DNA of 25,412 nt. Origin: Hypsibius dujardini (Eukaryota; Tardigrada; Eutardigrada; Parachela; Hypsibiidae). Under the pieces are notes generated by a model, which was given only the letters and a program-made list of their open reading frames with translations, was not told where the DNA came from and searched no databases. The stretch is taken from NCBI GenBank assembly GCA_001579985.1, contig LRSR01002765.1:1-25412 (forward strand), written 5' to 3'. How positions within the stretch are numbered: the stretch's first letter is position 1; each line of letters starts with the position of its first letter. Shown in pieces: positions 8,601 through 17,943 of the stretch. The position numbers and the translations under genes are program-made.

Positions 8601-10040
8601 CGTAAACAACCCCAAATTAATGCAAATCTTTTATGACAAAACGAAAGAGGGGAAAAGTCTCTGTCGAATGAGTGGGAACTACTTTCCCATTGCTAGAGGG
8701 GAACAAAGCAGGAACTTACACACCTGGCAACAATCTTACGCTGACCGAATAAAGCACTTTAACTCGTTGGCTGTGTACAACAGCCATGCAACGAGTCCAA
8801 TGGCTTAACTCGATTAGCGCAAGATTTTCGCCACGTGTGAATTTACAGCAACAGGCGCCGATCAAACCGGTCGTCAATCATTCAATCAATCGAGCATACT
8901 GTACTGCCGCGATTAAACCGGTCAGTTTAGCCACGCCTCCGTCACACGCGCCTGTGTGTTGAGTGAGCTCACACACTCACACACTTACACACTCACACAC
9001 TCGCACACTCAGACACTCAGACACTCAGACACTCAGACACTCAGACACTCAGACACTCAGACACAGGTCGAATGCGCTGCCCGGGTGTAAAAAGTGACCG
9101 GTTTAATCGCGGCAGTACAGTACATACGGCATTTCTTGACGAAACTGAAATGCATTTGACATTCTCCTGAGTCCACTTCAATTTCACAGGCTTCGAGCTG
9201 GCTCTCCGCGGCGTTGTAGGGCTTGAAGATGGGCAGAAGCGACTGTCAAGGCAAAATCCATCATAACGCTTCATGAAGCCGGAATATAAGAATATTTTTT
9301 CCCAACGACCAAAAACTGGCTTTTCATGTAAACAAAATATTTATAAAAAATATTTTAAAAAAAAAAAAAAAATTTATAAATTTTTTTTTATTTAAAACCG
9401 CCAAAATAGAATTGATATTGAACAGCATTTAAATTCGATTATTTAGATAACACTAGAAAAGGAAGAAAACGCTACCTTCATGTGGAAGCGGAAGCGGTTG
9501 TGTGCGTCCTTGTGAGCAAACTGTCGACTCCGCGTGACGTAATCATTTCGAAATTCGATGAAGAAATCGGCTTGAAATTTGAAGCAACCAAACGCCGACT
9601 TCTGCGCGCTCACCGCACGAAGGACGAGCTGCAGTAAAATGAAGACAAACAAAACGGTCAAGTCGGGCATTTAAAATCTTCGTTGATTGATTGATTGTAC
9701 CCAAATCACACATTCCAAGATAAATCATCGATCAATCAATCAATCATTCAGTCAATTAGTCAATCAATCATTCAGTCATTCAATCGATCAATCAATCAAT
9801 CAACACAAACAGCGACAAAACAAATCAGCCAATCAACGCAAACCTCGTCTCCCAGAAACTCCACGTGTAGTTCCTCGCCGATTTTCGATAAAGTGTTGAT
9901 CGCTTTCGCCAGTGCTGTGAGTACAACACACAAGGTTAGAGGATTGGCATTTCCTACGGTGCGGGGAAAAAATGTTTCCTCATACTCTTGACATGGGGAG
10001 CAGGAATCGAACACTTCATCACGGGGTTGTGGTTATTCAT
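5651..10040 (-). CDS. RAD9A: RAD9 cell-cycle checkpoint clamp subunit
   Basis: RAD9 joins RAD1 and HUS1 in the PCNA-like 9-1-1 clamp, loaded on damaged DNA to activate ATR through TopBP1. Exons in transcript order: 10040-9986, 9914-9844, 9628-9476, 9242-9128, 7676-7470, 7066-6960, 6164-6067 and 5993-5651. All are GT-AG, in phase, giving 382 aa (human RAD9A 391). Family landmarks run in order: MKC start region, LAKAINTLSKIGEEL (19-33), SAFGCFKFQADFF, VIAPARLLHDIVNHF, VSQMELTLDMEEFEAY, TIREIKGIVSF, YFTEPGVPLLLYIESPNQYE and SFVIATVEA. After about residue 290 a Ser/Pro/Gln-rich tail of about 90 aa follows, with TDDGSDSG as a possible acidic phosphosite. Start choice: the ATG at 10040 gives 7 extra residues; the next in-frame ATG (10019) starts at the conserved MKC. 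RAD9A versus RAD9B cannot be decided. It shares a promoter region with BTF3. Confidence 0.92.
6299..6450. repeat. (CAGA)n with CATC interruptions in RAD9 intron 6
   Basis: CAGACAGA tracts separated by CATC, reading CTGT on the RAD9 sense strand. It lies in the 795-bp intron 6165-6959, the rest of which is degenerate CAGA-rich sequence. Confidence 0.9.
7115..7410. mobile_element. 296-bp MITE-like element with internal G-rich minisatellite
   Basis: Long imperfect inverted arms: the left begins CARTCAACGAC at 7115 and the right is its complement ending at 7410. Similarity continues through ATTGAGTAC, CTGGAG and GGGG for about 60 bp. TA flanks both ends (7113-7114 and 7411-7412). Inside, a unit around GGGCAAAAGGGGCGGAGCAG is repeated at least five times between about 7155 and 7315, and the same motif ends the right arm in reverse. 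It fills most of RAD9 intron 5 (7067-7469). No protein is encoded. Confidence 0.75.
7709..7846. repeat. (GACA/GAGA)n microsatellite in RAD9 intron 4
   Basis: GACAGAGA, then AGGCAGGC and AGACAGAC tetranucleotides, reading CTGT/CTCT on the RAD9 sense strand. It starts about 30 bp after the intron 4 acceptor in plus coordinates. Confidence 0.9.
8464..8808 (+). other. Unrecognised open frame inside RAD9 intron 4
   Basis: A 114-codon frame, open between stops, antisense to RAD9 within the 1451-bp intron 4. The first in-frame ATG is about half-way along. Composition is not low-complexity, and I recognise no family. It could be a decayed transposon fragment or chance; the surrounding 7860-8890 is otherwise featureless unique DNA. 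Confidence 0.2.
8899..9120. mobile_element. 222-bp MITE with perfect 26-bp inverted repeats
   Basis: The left end (8899-8924) begins CTGTACTGCCGCGATTAAAC and is exactly complementary over 26 bp to the right end (9095-9120). TA flanks both sides (8897-8898 and 9121-9122). The interior holds an octamer microsatellite (ACACTCAC, then ACACTCAG) from about 8968 to 9064. It has no coding capacity. The outer TA lies 5 bp inside the RAD9 intron 4 donor, whose GT is at 9127-9126. TIR sequence resembles that of the element at 4768. Confidence 0.88.
9683..9802. repeat. (ATCA)n microsatellite in RAD9 intron 2
   Basis: CAATCAAT/CATTCAGT tetranucleotides, reading TTGATTGA on the RAD9 sense strand, in the 215-bp intron 9629-9843. 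Confidence 0.85.
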
Positions 10041-10800
10041 TGTGAAAATGGCGACTGTGTAGAGAGAAAACGGTTATCGAAGCAACGACGGTGTCTCGGC
10101 GAAGAAAATGAGCAAACAAAAATAAACAAATAAGAAAGAAAAATGTAAGTTTTGGCGCTCATTAAAAAAAAGCTGAAAATTTGAGAAATAACGCTCAAGC
10201 GAACGTAATTAATGCACAAATTCCCTTGATCACACGAAACCGTTCTTGAATAACTTTCAACTCACAGAAATAATATGTATGTTCGATTTCTGGCGCAGAG
10301 CGTTCGTTAAACATTTTAACTGTTCCGCAATTCAGACAAATTAATTATGTCCACCGCTCTGTAACTTAATCGCACCGTTCGTTACATCAACAACCAGCTT
10401 CATTTTGTGATTAGCTTGCTGAGTAGTCAATTAAAGCAAGCCGCATGAAGGCAGTAAAGCGCATGCTGGCTCCGCATCTCACCGCGACCAACTAACATCT
10501 TTCTCTGAACTGAACTGAACCAGAGAAGTGTGTGTTTCCCTTTCACTGGATATCGTTTTACATCATCTCGCAACGACCCAGGCGAAAAAAAGTCCTCTCT
10601 CACCTCGGGTTCTTGGTGCACTTTTTTCCCCATCGTCTCATGAAAATTCCACCCCACCTCACGTCGCTTTTAATATTTATTCCACCGCTGTTGGATTGAT
10701 CTTTTATTAATAGGCAAGCATTGTGGGTTGTGTCACCTTCCCCCGTAAATGGAAATTTAAATCAGGGAACCTTTTTTTTTTCAGTTTTCTCCGTGCAATC
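10041..10800. promoter_or_regulatory. Divergent intergenic promoter region of RAD9 and BTF3
   Basis: 760 bp separate the two start codons. No TATA box can be assigned with confidence. Features seen: GAACTGAACTGAAC at 10507-10520, bracketed by TTCTCTG/CAGAGAA arms (10501-10527), whose core is the reverse complement of the GTTCAGTTCAGTTC motif upstream of the ECI2-like gene. A T10 tract followed by CAG ends at 10784, 16 bp before the BTF3 ATG, and looks like a 3' splice site. Confidence 0.5.
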
Positions 10801-12235
10801 ATGGCGGACCTCGTCAAGGAGAGCCTCGGCGGAGACGACGTCAAGCGCAAGCCGTCCGGCATGAACCCGGAGAGACTAAAGGAGCTGCAGAAGCAGGCGG
10901 AGGGTGTGCGGATTGGCGGGAAAGGCACGGCCCGGCGAAAGAAGAAGGTACGAGGAGATTTTGCTAGCTCGCATTTTCCAGCTAATCAATCAATCTAGCA
11001 ACCATTTAATCTATTGTGTTTGAATGTACCGGAATCAATCAATCAACGCGGCGTTTGCTTGATTTTAACTGACTTTTTCCCCCTCGCAAATTTTGGCATC
11101 AAATCTTCAGTTTACTTGCAATTAGGAATGATTTTTGATTTCAACTCGGTCATTTGCCAGGTATCTTAACTTATAAATCTTGAATTTGGTAAAAAATGTT
11201 GTGTAAAGTCAGTCTGAAATGGATCGAGGAAGCAACAGCCGGAAGTCTTAACATCATTTTTTCAATTGTCATATCCCATCGAAATATAGTGTTTGAGAAT
11301 ATGTTTTGTGTGTGTGTGCATGAAATAACTATTATTGCTTACTATAACGATATTGATGGGGCATGATCATGTGAGTTCTGGGGCATCAAACTAATCAATC
11401 AATCAATCAATCTAATCAACCAATCAATCAATCAACCAATCAGGCTACACTGATATTTCTTGAATCAATAATAATTATGATAAAAACAGATATTCGTGTG
11501 TCAGGGGCTGTGTAATGGAGTTTCCATTCAACTCGAGCTTAAAAAATTAATTTTACATATAGTAAAATTTGAAGAGGTTTAATTTGTGGTCTTTGTCTCA
11601 TTAATATAGAATGGGGAACTTTTATCAGGTTTTGGTAATCTGCCTGGCTGCATTCAGCCTTCAGGGCTCTCTTGCGTAATAGCTTCTAGAACTTTTTGCT
11701 TATTGTTTGCGCTTCCTCATATGACGTGTTTTCGGTGGCCAAATTCACCCAACGTGAAACGAAATCTCAAAATCGGGTCGCGCCTTTGGAATTTTTACAT
11801 TGGAAAAAGTTGAGCGCTCTTGCAGTGTTTTCTTTCGATTCCCCCTTGCAGGTGATGCACCATGCCGTGGTGAAGGACGACAAGCAGCTGATCAACACGC
11901 TGAAGAAGCTCGGCGCCAATCCCATTCCCGGGATTGAGGAGGTCAATCTGTTCCGCAACGACAACGTCGTCATCACCATCAAGAACCCGAAAGTGCAGAC
12001 GGCGTTGGCCTGTAACACCTTCTCGGTGTCCGGGACCGCCGTGGAGAAGCCCGTCAGCGAGGTGATGTCGCAGTTCCCCAATATGAATCCGGAAAGTCTC
12101 ATGCAGCTGCGCAATCTGGGCGACATGCTGTCGCGTGCACGCGCCCAGGGCGCCGCCGGGGAAGGAGGCGCCGCCAAGCCGCGCGGACCCGATGACGACG
12201 TCCCGGTGCCTCAGGAGAACTTTGACCAGGCCTGA
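10801..12235 (+). CDS. BTF3: Transcription factor BTF3 / nascent polypeptide-associated complex beta subunit
   Basis: Beta subunit of NAC, which binds the ribosome exit site and nascent chains with NAC-alpha. Exons are 10801-10947 and 11852-12235, joined in phase through a 904-bp GT-AG intron, giving 176 aa. Visible landmarks: MNPERLKELQKQ (21-32), VRIGGKGTARRKKK (36-49) holding the basic ribosome-binding motif, then the NAC domain with LKKLGANPIPGIEEVNLF, NPKVQTALACNTF and a tail ending in DDDVPVPQENFDQA, the acidic family C-terminus. M21 aligns with the start of the short BTF3 isoform, so a second internal start is possible. The intron holds a (CAATCAAT)n tract but no CTGT repeat. No canonical AATAAA is evident close after the stop. 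Confidence 0.96.
11389..11443. repeat. (ATCA)n microsatellite in BTF3 intron
   Basis: AATCAATCA tetranucleotides on the sense strand, i.e. opposite in orientation to the TTGA tracts of ECI2, RAD9 and BMS1 introns. Confidence 0.8.
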
Positions 12236-13234
12236 AGCGCGCTCGAGGGATTGAGAGAGTGCCACGTGAAAAGCGAGACCATTTTCTGACCGTTTTGACA
12301 TGAACGCGAGAAAGAAGACAAAAAACCTGTCGGCAAGACAGAAAACCTGTCTGCGAATGTGTTGGCTGCCTCCTCTTTTGTGTTTTGCTGCTTTCTTCTT
12401 CTCTTCTGTGCTTTTTTTGCGGTTGGTTTAACCGGAAAAAGGAGGTTCTTTATATAAATGCGTTGGTGTTCTTTTGTGGGGATGTTCGATGATGATGATG
12501 GTGATGATGGCGAAGGGATTGGTTTAGGGTGCTCTGCACACACAACTACCAACCGGGTGATTTGAAGGGGGTGAGGGAGGTTTTGCCATTTCTTACATCC
12601 GTATCTGTCATTTCAGTGCTGAGTTGATAATATGACTTTTTGGAATGTTCTAGCAAAAGGCAGGCCGGCAGACAGACAGAAAGACAGACAGAAAGATAGA
12701 CAGACAAGGAGACAGGCAACTAGCCAGACATGCGGACAGACAGAGAGACAGACTGACCGACTAATTAACAGACCCATTGCCAAACTAATAGTGCCAAGGA
12801 GAATGTAGAATGATTATTGGAATCTACATTCGTTACATTGTCAGTCGAGATTCTCTTTGTACTACTGTGGTACTAGTGAAAGTGCTATATAGTTCAATTA
12901 AAATTTGGCTACAGCTTCTTTACCCATCCCTTGTAGTGTGTGGGGCCCAATAGCACTCCGGCTATTCTAACCCTTCCCCCGGGGCCCAATGCTATCCGTT
13001 CAACCGTTGCCCGTTGTACGACTATCTGTCCGACAATGGACGGACGGTCAACGGACGGACAAATTATGGAAGGACAACGGATAACATAGGAAGATAAAAT
13101 AGTAGGGGCGCGAATTGGGCCCCTGGTGATGGGTGATGGGTGATGGGTGATGGGATGGGATGGGTACAGGTAGGGGCAAAATAGCCAGGCTTCTATTGGG
13201 GCCCGTTCTCAGTTTCGTTCGGCCATCCTCGCAG
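12236..13234. other. Intergenic DNA with simple repeats, no gene seen
   Basis: Contains the BTF3 3' flank, a GATGAT run (about 12487-12511), a CAGA tract (about 12655-12760), and a GC-rich stretch (12940-13130) in which GGGGCCCAAT and ATTGGGCCCC occur in opposite orientation with TATCCGTT/AACGGATA inside, suggesting weak inverted-repeat structure. A GGTGAT hexamer tract spans about 13123-13163. I looked here for the missing MIT-domain exon of the MITD1 remnant and did not find one. Confidence 0.6.
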
Positions 13235-14270
13235 GATGCTCGGAATGCTGCCAATCCGCGGAGCGATCCGCTGCACACACATTACCGCCAGATGGACGTG
13301 AAGGAGGGCTCGGTGGGATACGGACTGGAGACGGTCTTCCGTGTTTACGTGGACTCCGAATTGACCGCGGTGGAGATTGATGACCCGTATATTAAATCCG
13401 ACCATCAGGTACTGGGATGGATGTAACGCTCTTTCGTACTTATGCTGATATACGCTGTATGGATATAACGCAGATTGACAACTTCTTCGCCCTTTGCGCC
13501 CTCCTGATCAAGCGTGAGCTCATTTGAAACGCGTTGTTCTCAAAACTATTCCAACGGACCTTAAGGCTGTAAGTCACGTCGGTTTGTGTCTGTATGTCCA
13601 TCTATCGGTCGGTCTGTCTGCCTTTCAGTCTGTCTGTCTGCCTTCCAGTCTGTCTGTATGTCTGTATGTCTCTCTGCCTGCCTGTCTGTTTGTCTGTTTG
13701 TCTGGCTATCTGTTTGTCTGTCTATCTGCCGGGCGGGCAGCTCGTTGTCTGGCTGACTGCTTCCTTGCTTTATTCTGTCTGTCAGTCGACCTGGCTTATT
13801 TTATCCATCTGTTTGTTGTTTGCGGTTTCCTTGTTTCTTTTCGATTGCCTGCCGATCCGTGGTCTGTCATTTTGACTGCCATTTCAATGAGTCGAACGGC
13901 GGTAAGTCATGTAGCTGTCGCAAGTGCCCGTTTCTGCCACATTTCTCCATACAGTGATAATTTGGTGAACGGCAGTGAATAGACACGGCCCGGGTTGGTT
14001 AAAATTTACGGGTAGGGCAGAAACGTGTCCCTTGAGATCGCGAGCACACGGTAAAATGCCTTCCCCACCGTCTCCTTCGTGCATCACAGGTTCAATAACG
14101 GTTGTCGAATCAAAATTGGACGCGGACTGGACTCTCTGCAGCCGGCGGACCAGAACACCCACTCGGATCCGTATAATGAAGATTATCATCTAAGCTGCGC
14201 GACCAAAATCGACACCCTTCATAGCCCCACTTTTAAGCTTAAAATAAGGATCATTGAGGAGCGCGCTTGA
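13235..14270 (+). pseudogene. MITD1: MITD1 remnant: C-terminal domain only, frame-broken
   Basis: MITD1 binds ESCRT-III and membranes in cytokinesis through an N-terminal MIT domain and a C-terminal phospholipase-D-like domain. Recognisable parts: 13235-13408 (58 codons, GSVGYGLETVFRVYVD, EIDDPYIKSDHQ); 13474-13568 (IDNFFALCALLIKREL, then VVLKTI after a frame break at about 13521-13525, where the frame hits TGA and one added T would restore it); possibly 14016-14050; and 14090-14270 (RFNNGCRIKIGRGLD, ending TKIDTLHSP and a divergent tail). Splice signals at 13409/13473 and 13569 (GTAAGT) look good. Missing are the whole MIT domain and roughly 20 residues before RFNNG. The last candidate intron is only 39 bp. 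A homopolymer sequencing error could explain the frame break, but not the absent MIT exon. Confidence 0.65.
13600..13735. repeat. (CTGT)n microsatellite in the MITD1 remnant
   Basis: CTGT/CTGC tetranucleotides on the sense strand, starting about 30 bp after the GTAAGT donor at 13569. Confidence 0.9.
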
Positions 14271-14374
14271 TTCGTCGGCGTTCTTTCCCCACCGGAGCGT
14301 GCGATCGGTCGGATGAAAGCTTCGTCATTCTCGAACTTTACGGTCTTTGATAACATCCTAGCTATCGGTCGTTT

Positions 14375-14380
14375 TTTATT
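14375..14380 (-). terminator. Probable polyadenylation signal of BMS1
   Basis: AATAAA on the minus strand, 137 bp beyond the BMS1 stop codon (14517-14519). Nearby, a 21-bp unit containing GGAAAACCATTTCACGCTTA is repeated twice at about 14419-14460. Confidence 0.5.
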
Positions 14381-14516
14381 CCATTTTTACTCGATAAATA
14401 TGCAAATGGACGAGGCTACGGAAAACCATTTCACGCTTAAGGAAAACCATTTCACGCTTACGCGATGTTCGTGCCAATCAATCTCAGCAGAGACGGATCA
14501 GTAGGTCCCATTCTTC

Positions 14517-17077
14517 TCACACCAAATCCTTTTTACTCTGTCTCCTATCGAGCCGTTTGCAAACGGCCTTTTTAATTCTCCGCTGCGCCGCGTCGTACTT
14601 CTCCTTCAGCAGCTTCTCCGCACTCCGATGCGACGCGTTCTCTGCCAGCGCTTTCTTCCGCTGTTTTGCGGCCTTGTCGCGGTGGATGGCCTCCATCTCC
14701 TTGAGCATCTGGCCAATGGATCGCTCCTTCGGCTCGAGAATGACAGCCACCTTCTGCATGTCTGGATGGGCTTTGCCCTTCGCCATTTTGTTCTTGGGTT
14801 TGTCCTTGTAGGGTAGTGATGACTGAAAGGGAAAAATCTCAGTTAAGACAGACAAACAGACCATCCGACAGTCAGGCAGACAGGCAGACAGACAGACAGG
14901 CAGAGAGACAGACAAACCATCCGACAAACAGATAGGCAGGCAGATAAACAGACAGGCAGGCAGATAGACACACAGACAGTCTCTCGAGCAGACAGGCACA
15001 TAATCAATCAATCAGTCAGATCCACACTCAAGCTGTTAGGCAGGTAGATAAGTAATACGATGATACACAGTCCACATTGAAGCAGGCAGACAGCAACATG
15101 AACAATCACGGTAGTAGGGCAGACACATAAATATTTTGTCAGTCCGTCATAAAAATAGATCAACAGGTAGGAAATAAAGAGATAGGCAAACAGACACATA
15201 AGTACGCAGGTAGGCATTCAGATAAGCGGATGAGACAGAAACATAATGACTGAATATTTTCGATCAATGAAGTTCAATTAAAAGCAACAGAATTGCTAGC
15301 GCTCCTTACTTGAAGATCCTTTGGCACGACCAGCGGTTTGAAGCGCCGTTCCTTCCTGACAACCGGCTTGTAAAGCGAGTCCACGTCCAACGGCGCCTTC
15401 GTGCCCAAATCCCGCCGGATCTCTCCCACCCGCCGCATCCCCTGCCATTGCAGACGCAACTCATGCGTCAACAGGAGATTGGTCAACGGATTGTAGAACT
15501 TCGGTACATCCACTTGGTACCAAGTGCGGACAAAGACAATGTCACTCGGGAGAATTTTGTCCTCAAAGGTGGCGCGGAAAGCACCGGCCGGCTCCTTCAG
15601 CGCCCGTTTGATTTGTCCACGGATTCCGCTGACGGTTCTGATCGCGGCACCTTCGAACCGACTCACTTCCAGACTGGAGTTGAACATGCCCTTGATGAAA
15701 GCGGTTTTGCGGAAGATTTTCATGGGCTCGCCGGTGAGTTTGAGCTTCTTCACCACGTCAACGGACTTGTTGAGGTCGAGAACGACGCCGGTAGAGGTGA
15801 TGCGGAAGGTGGTGTCTTGACCGGCTGCCTTGACGCTTTCCACAGTCAGCATACCTAGAAGCAGATATGTTTGTTGAGCTATTACGGACGGGCCTTAATC
15901 TGCCGGTTATGGCCATTTGCCTGCGTGCCTGCCCGCCTGCCTGTCTATCTGCCTGCCCGTCTGTCTCTCTGTCTGCCTGCCTGTCTCTCGGTCTGCCTGC
16001 CTGCCTGCCTGCCTGCTTGCCTGTCTGTCTGCCTGCCTGCCTGCCTGCCTGTCTGTCTGTCTGTCTGTCTCTTGGTCTTTGTCTGTTAAGCTTCGATTGG
16101 AGGTTAGTCTGTTCTAATCATCCGTACCGGTGCTCGGCGGTGTGATCGGTCCGTAGATGGTGGCAATACAATGCATATGCTGGGGCGTGTACTTGATCTG
16201 CCGGTTGCGCATGTTATGGTCCTGAGTGGAGAAGATGGGAATGGTCTGGAAGCGCCTCCATCCCATTGACACGATGATGGGATCGCGATTCTTGAGAATC
16301 TTTGGATACCAGCGATGTTTCTTCAAGCGGACCTGTACGAAGCCAATGTTCTGCTCCTGACTGAGTAGACCACCAATCAGGCAAGGATAGGTCGGGTCGA
16401 AATTGTCCACCAACTCGCAGGGCAACTGCAGAGCGAAACTGTTCAGTCACGTGTGCCTAAATGTTTCAAGGACTCCATGCCGATAGACAGACAGACTCAA
16501 AGACGTCAGTCAAACAAAACAGACAGACACAAAGACGTCAGTCAGACAAGACAGACAGACTCAAAGACGTCAGTCAGACAAGACAGACAGACTCAAAGAC
16601 GTCAGTCAGACAAGACAGACAGGCCGACAATCAGCACTAATTTCCGAGTTTCACCCACCTTGTTAAACTTGATTCGGACGTAAAGACCGGGCCGGTAACC
16701 TTCATACTTGATACGCTGCTCGTCGTCCAACGTGGAGAACTCCGACCGGTTCAGCTGTGCCTGCTGCTCCACCTCTTCCTTCATGAAATCCAGGTGGCTC
16801 TTCTTCTCACCGACCGTTTTATCCTCGTCAAACTGGGCGTCAAACATTTCCTTCAGCTTTCGCTTCTTAGCCAGTAAACGGTTGGTTTCCTCAATTTCGT
16901 CGGGCTTATGTTTCCCAGAGGATTTCGGGGCGGTTTCTTGATCGTCGTCATCCTCGTCCCCGCGGCCGTCCATATCGTCGTCGTCCATGTCTGAATCGTT
17001 GATCTGAAATCCCAAAATTCGTGGTTCAGATGCCTGTCTGCCGTCTGTCCGTTCATCTATTTGTCTGTCTGTCTGCG

Positions 17078-17117
<40 letters not shown>

Positions 17118-17899
17118 GGAAAGACAAGCAAGCAGAGAGACAGACAGAGAGAAAAACAATACGATGATCAGGCGGTCTGTCTATCTGTCTATCCAGTGGA
17201 CTGCCGATTTGTCTGTCGTCACGCTGGCATTTTTCTCTGTCTCAATTTGTGTCTGTCAGTGCATGCAATCGTCGGTGCGTTCGGGGATTGCTTGACTTTC
17301 AGCATGAATGAGCAAACCATAAAAATACCTCATCATCTTTCACCGGTACATCGCTCTTGAAAATCCGTCCACTTTCAATATCTTCAAAGTCACCGTAGAC
17401 TTCCTCATCATCTTCATCGACCCCATTTCCGGCCGCCTTCCCGTCCCCCTCATCATCCTCCTCCCCCGTTTTCTTCGCCACAAACAAACCCGCCAAGCGC
17501 TTCCTCAAATCATCCGCCCCGTCCAAATCCTTTTTACTGGCCGGTGTGAATTTCGTGCTTTCGTCCGTGTTCACTCCACGTCGACTGCCGGCTTCCTGAC
17601 TGTGCTTTTGCACCACGCGAAACAGACCACCCAGCACTTCGTCGGGATCTTCTTCTGTCTGCTGCTCTTCCCCATAGATCAGACGTTTCAAGTTGCCGAT
17701 GTGGGTCTGCTTGCTGTGGAACATGGACGAGGCCTTGCCGGAGAGGTCGGTCTTCCAGCGGCTGCTCCGACCCGATTCGTCCTCATCGTCGTCTTCGTCT
17801 GAGTCCTCAAATTCAAAATCATCTTCGCCTTCCACATCGGAATCACCGCCTGAAAAAAAGTAAGAGAAAACTGTTCAAAAGACGGCTACAAACCAAGAC

Positions 17900-17943
<44 letters not shown>

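Noticed and set aside
11767-12301. Minus-strand frames opposite BTF3 exon 2
   Set aside because: They are shadows of the NAC-domain exon, which is an unambiguous family match on the plus strand.
13785-13902. Possible extra MITD1 exon ending at the GTAAGT at 13903
   Set aside because: None of the three frames resembles the missing MITD1 segment, and the putative acceptor is inside repeat-derived sequence.
14399-14406. ATGCAAAT octamer as a promoter element
   Set aside because: It lies between the MITD1 remnant and the 3' end of BMS1, where no gene starts; an 8-bp match is expected by chance.
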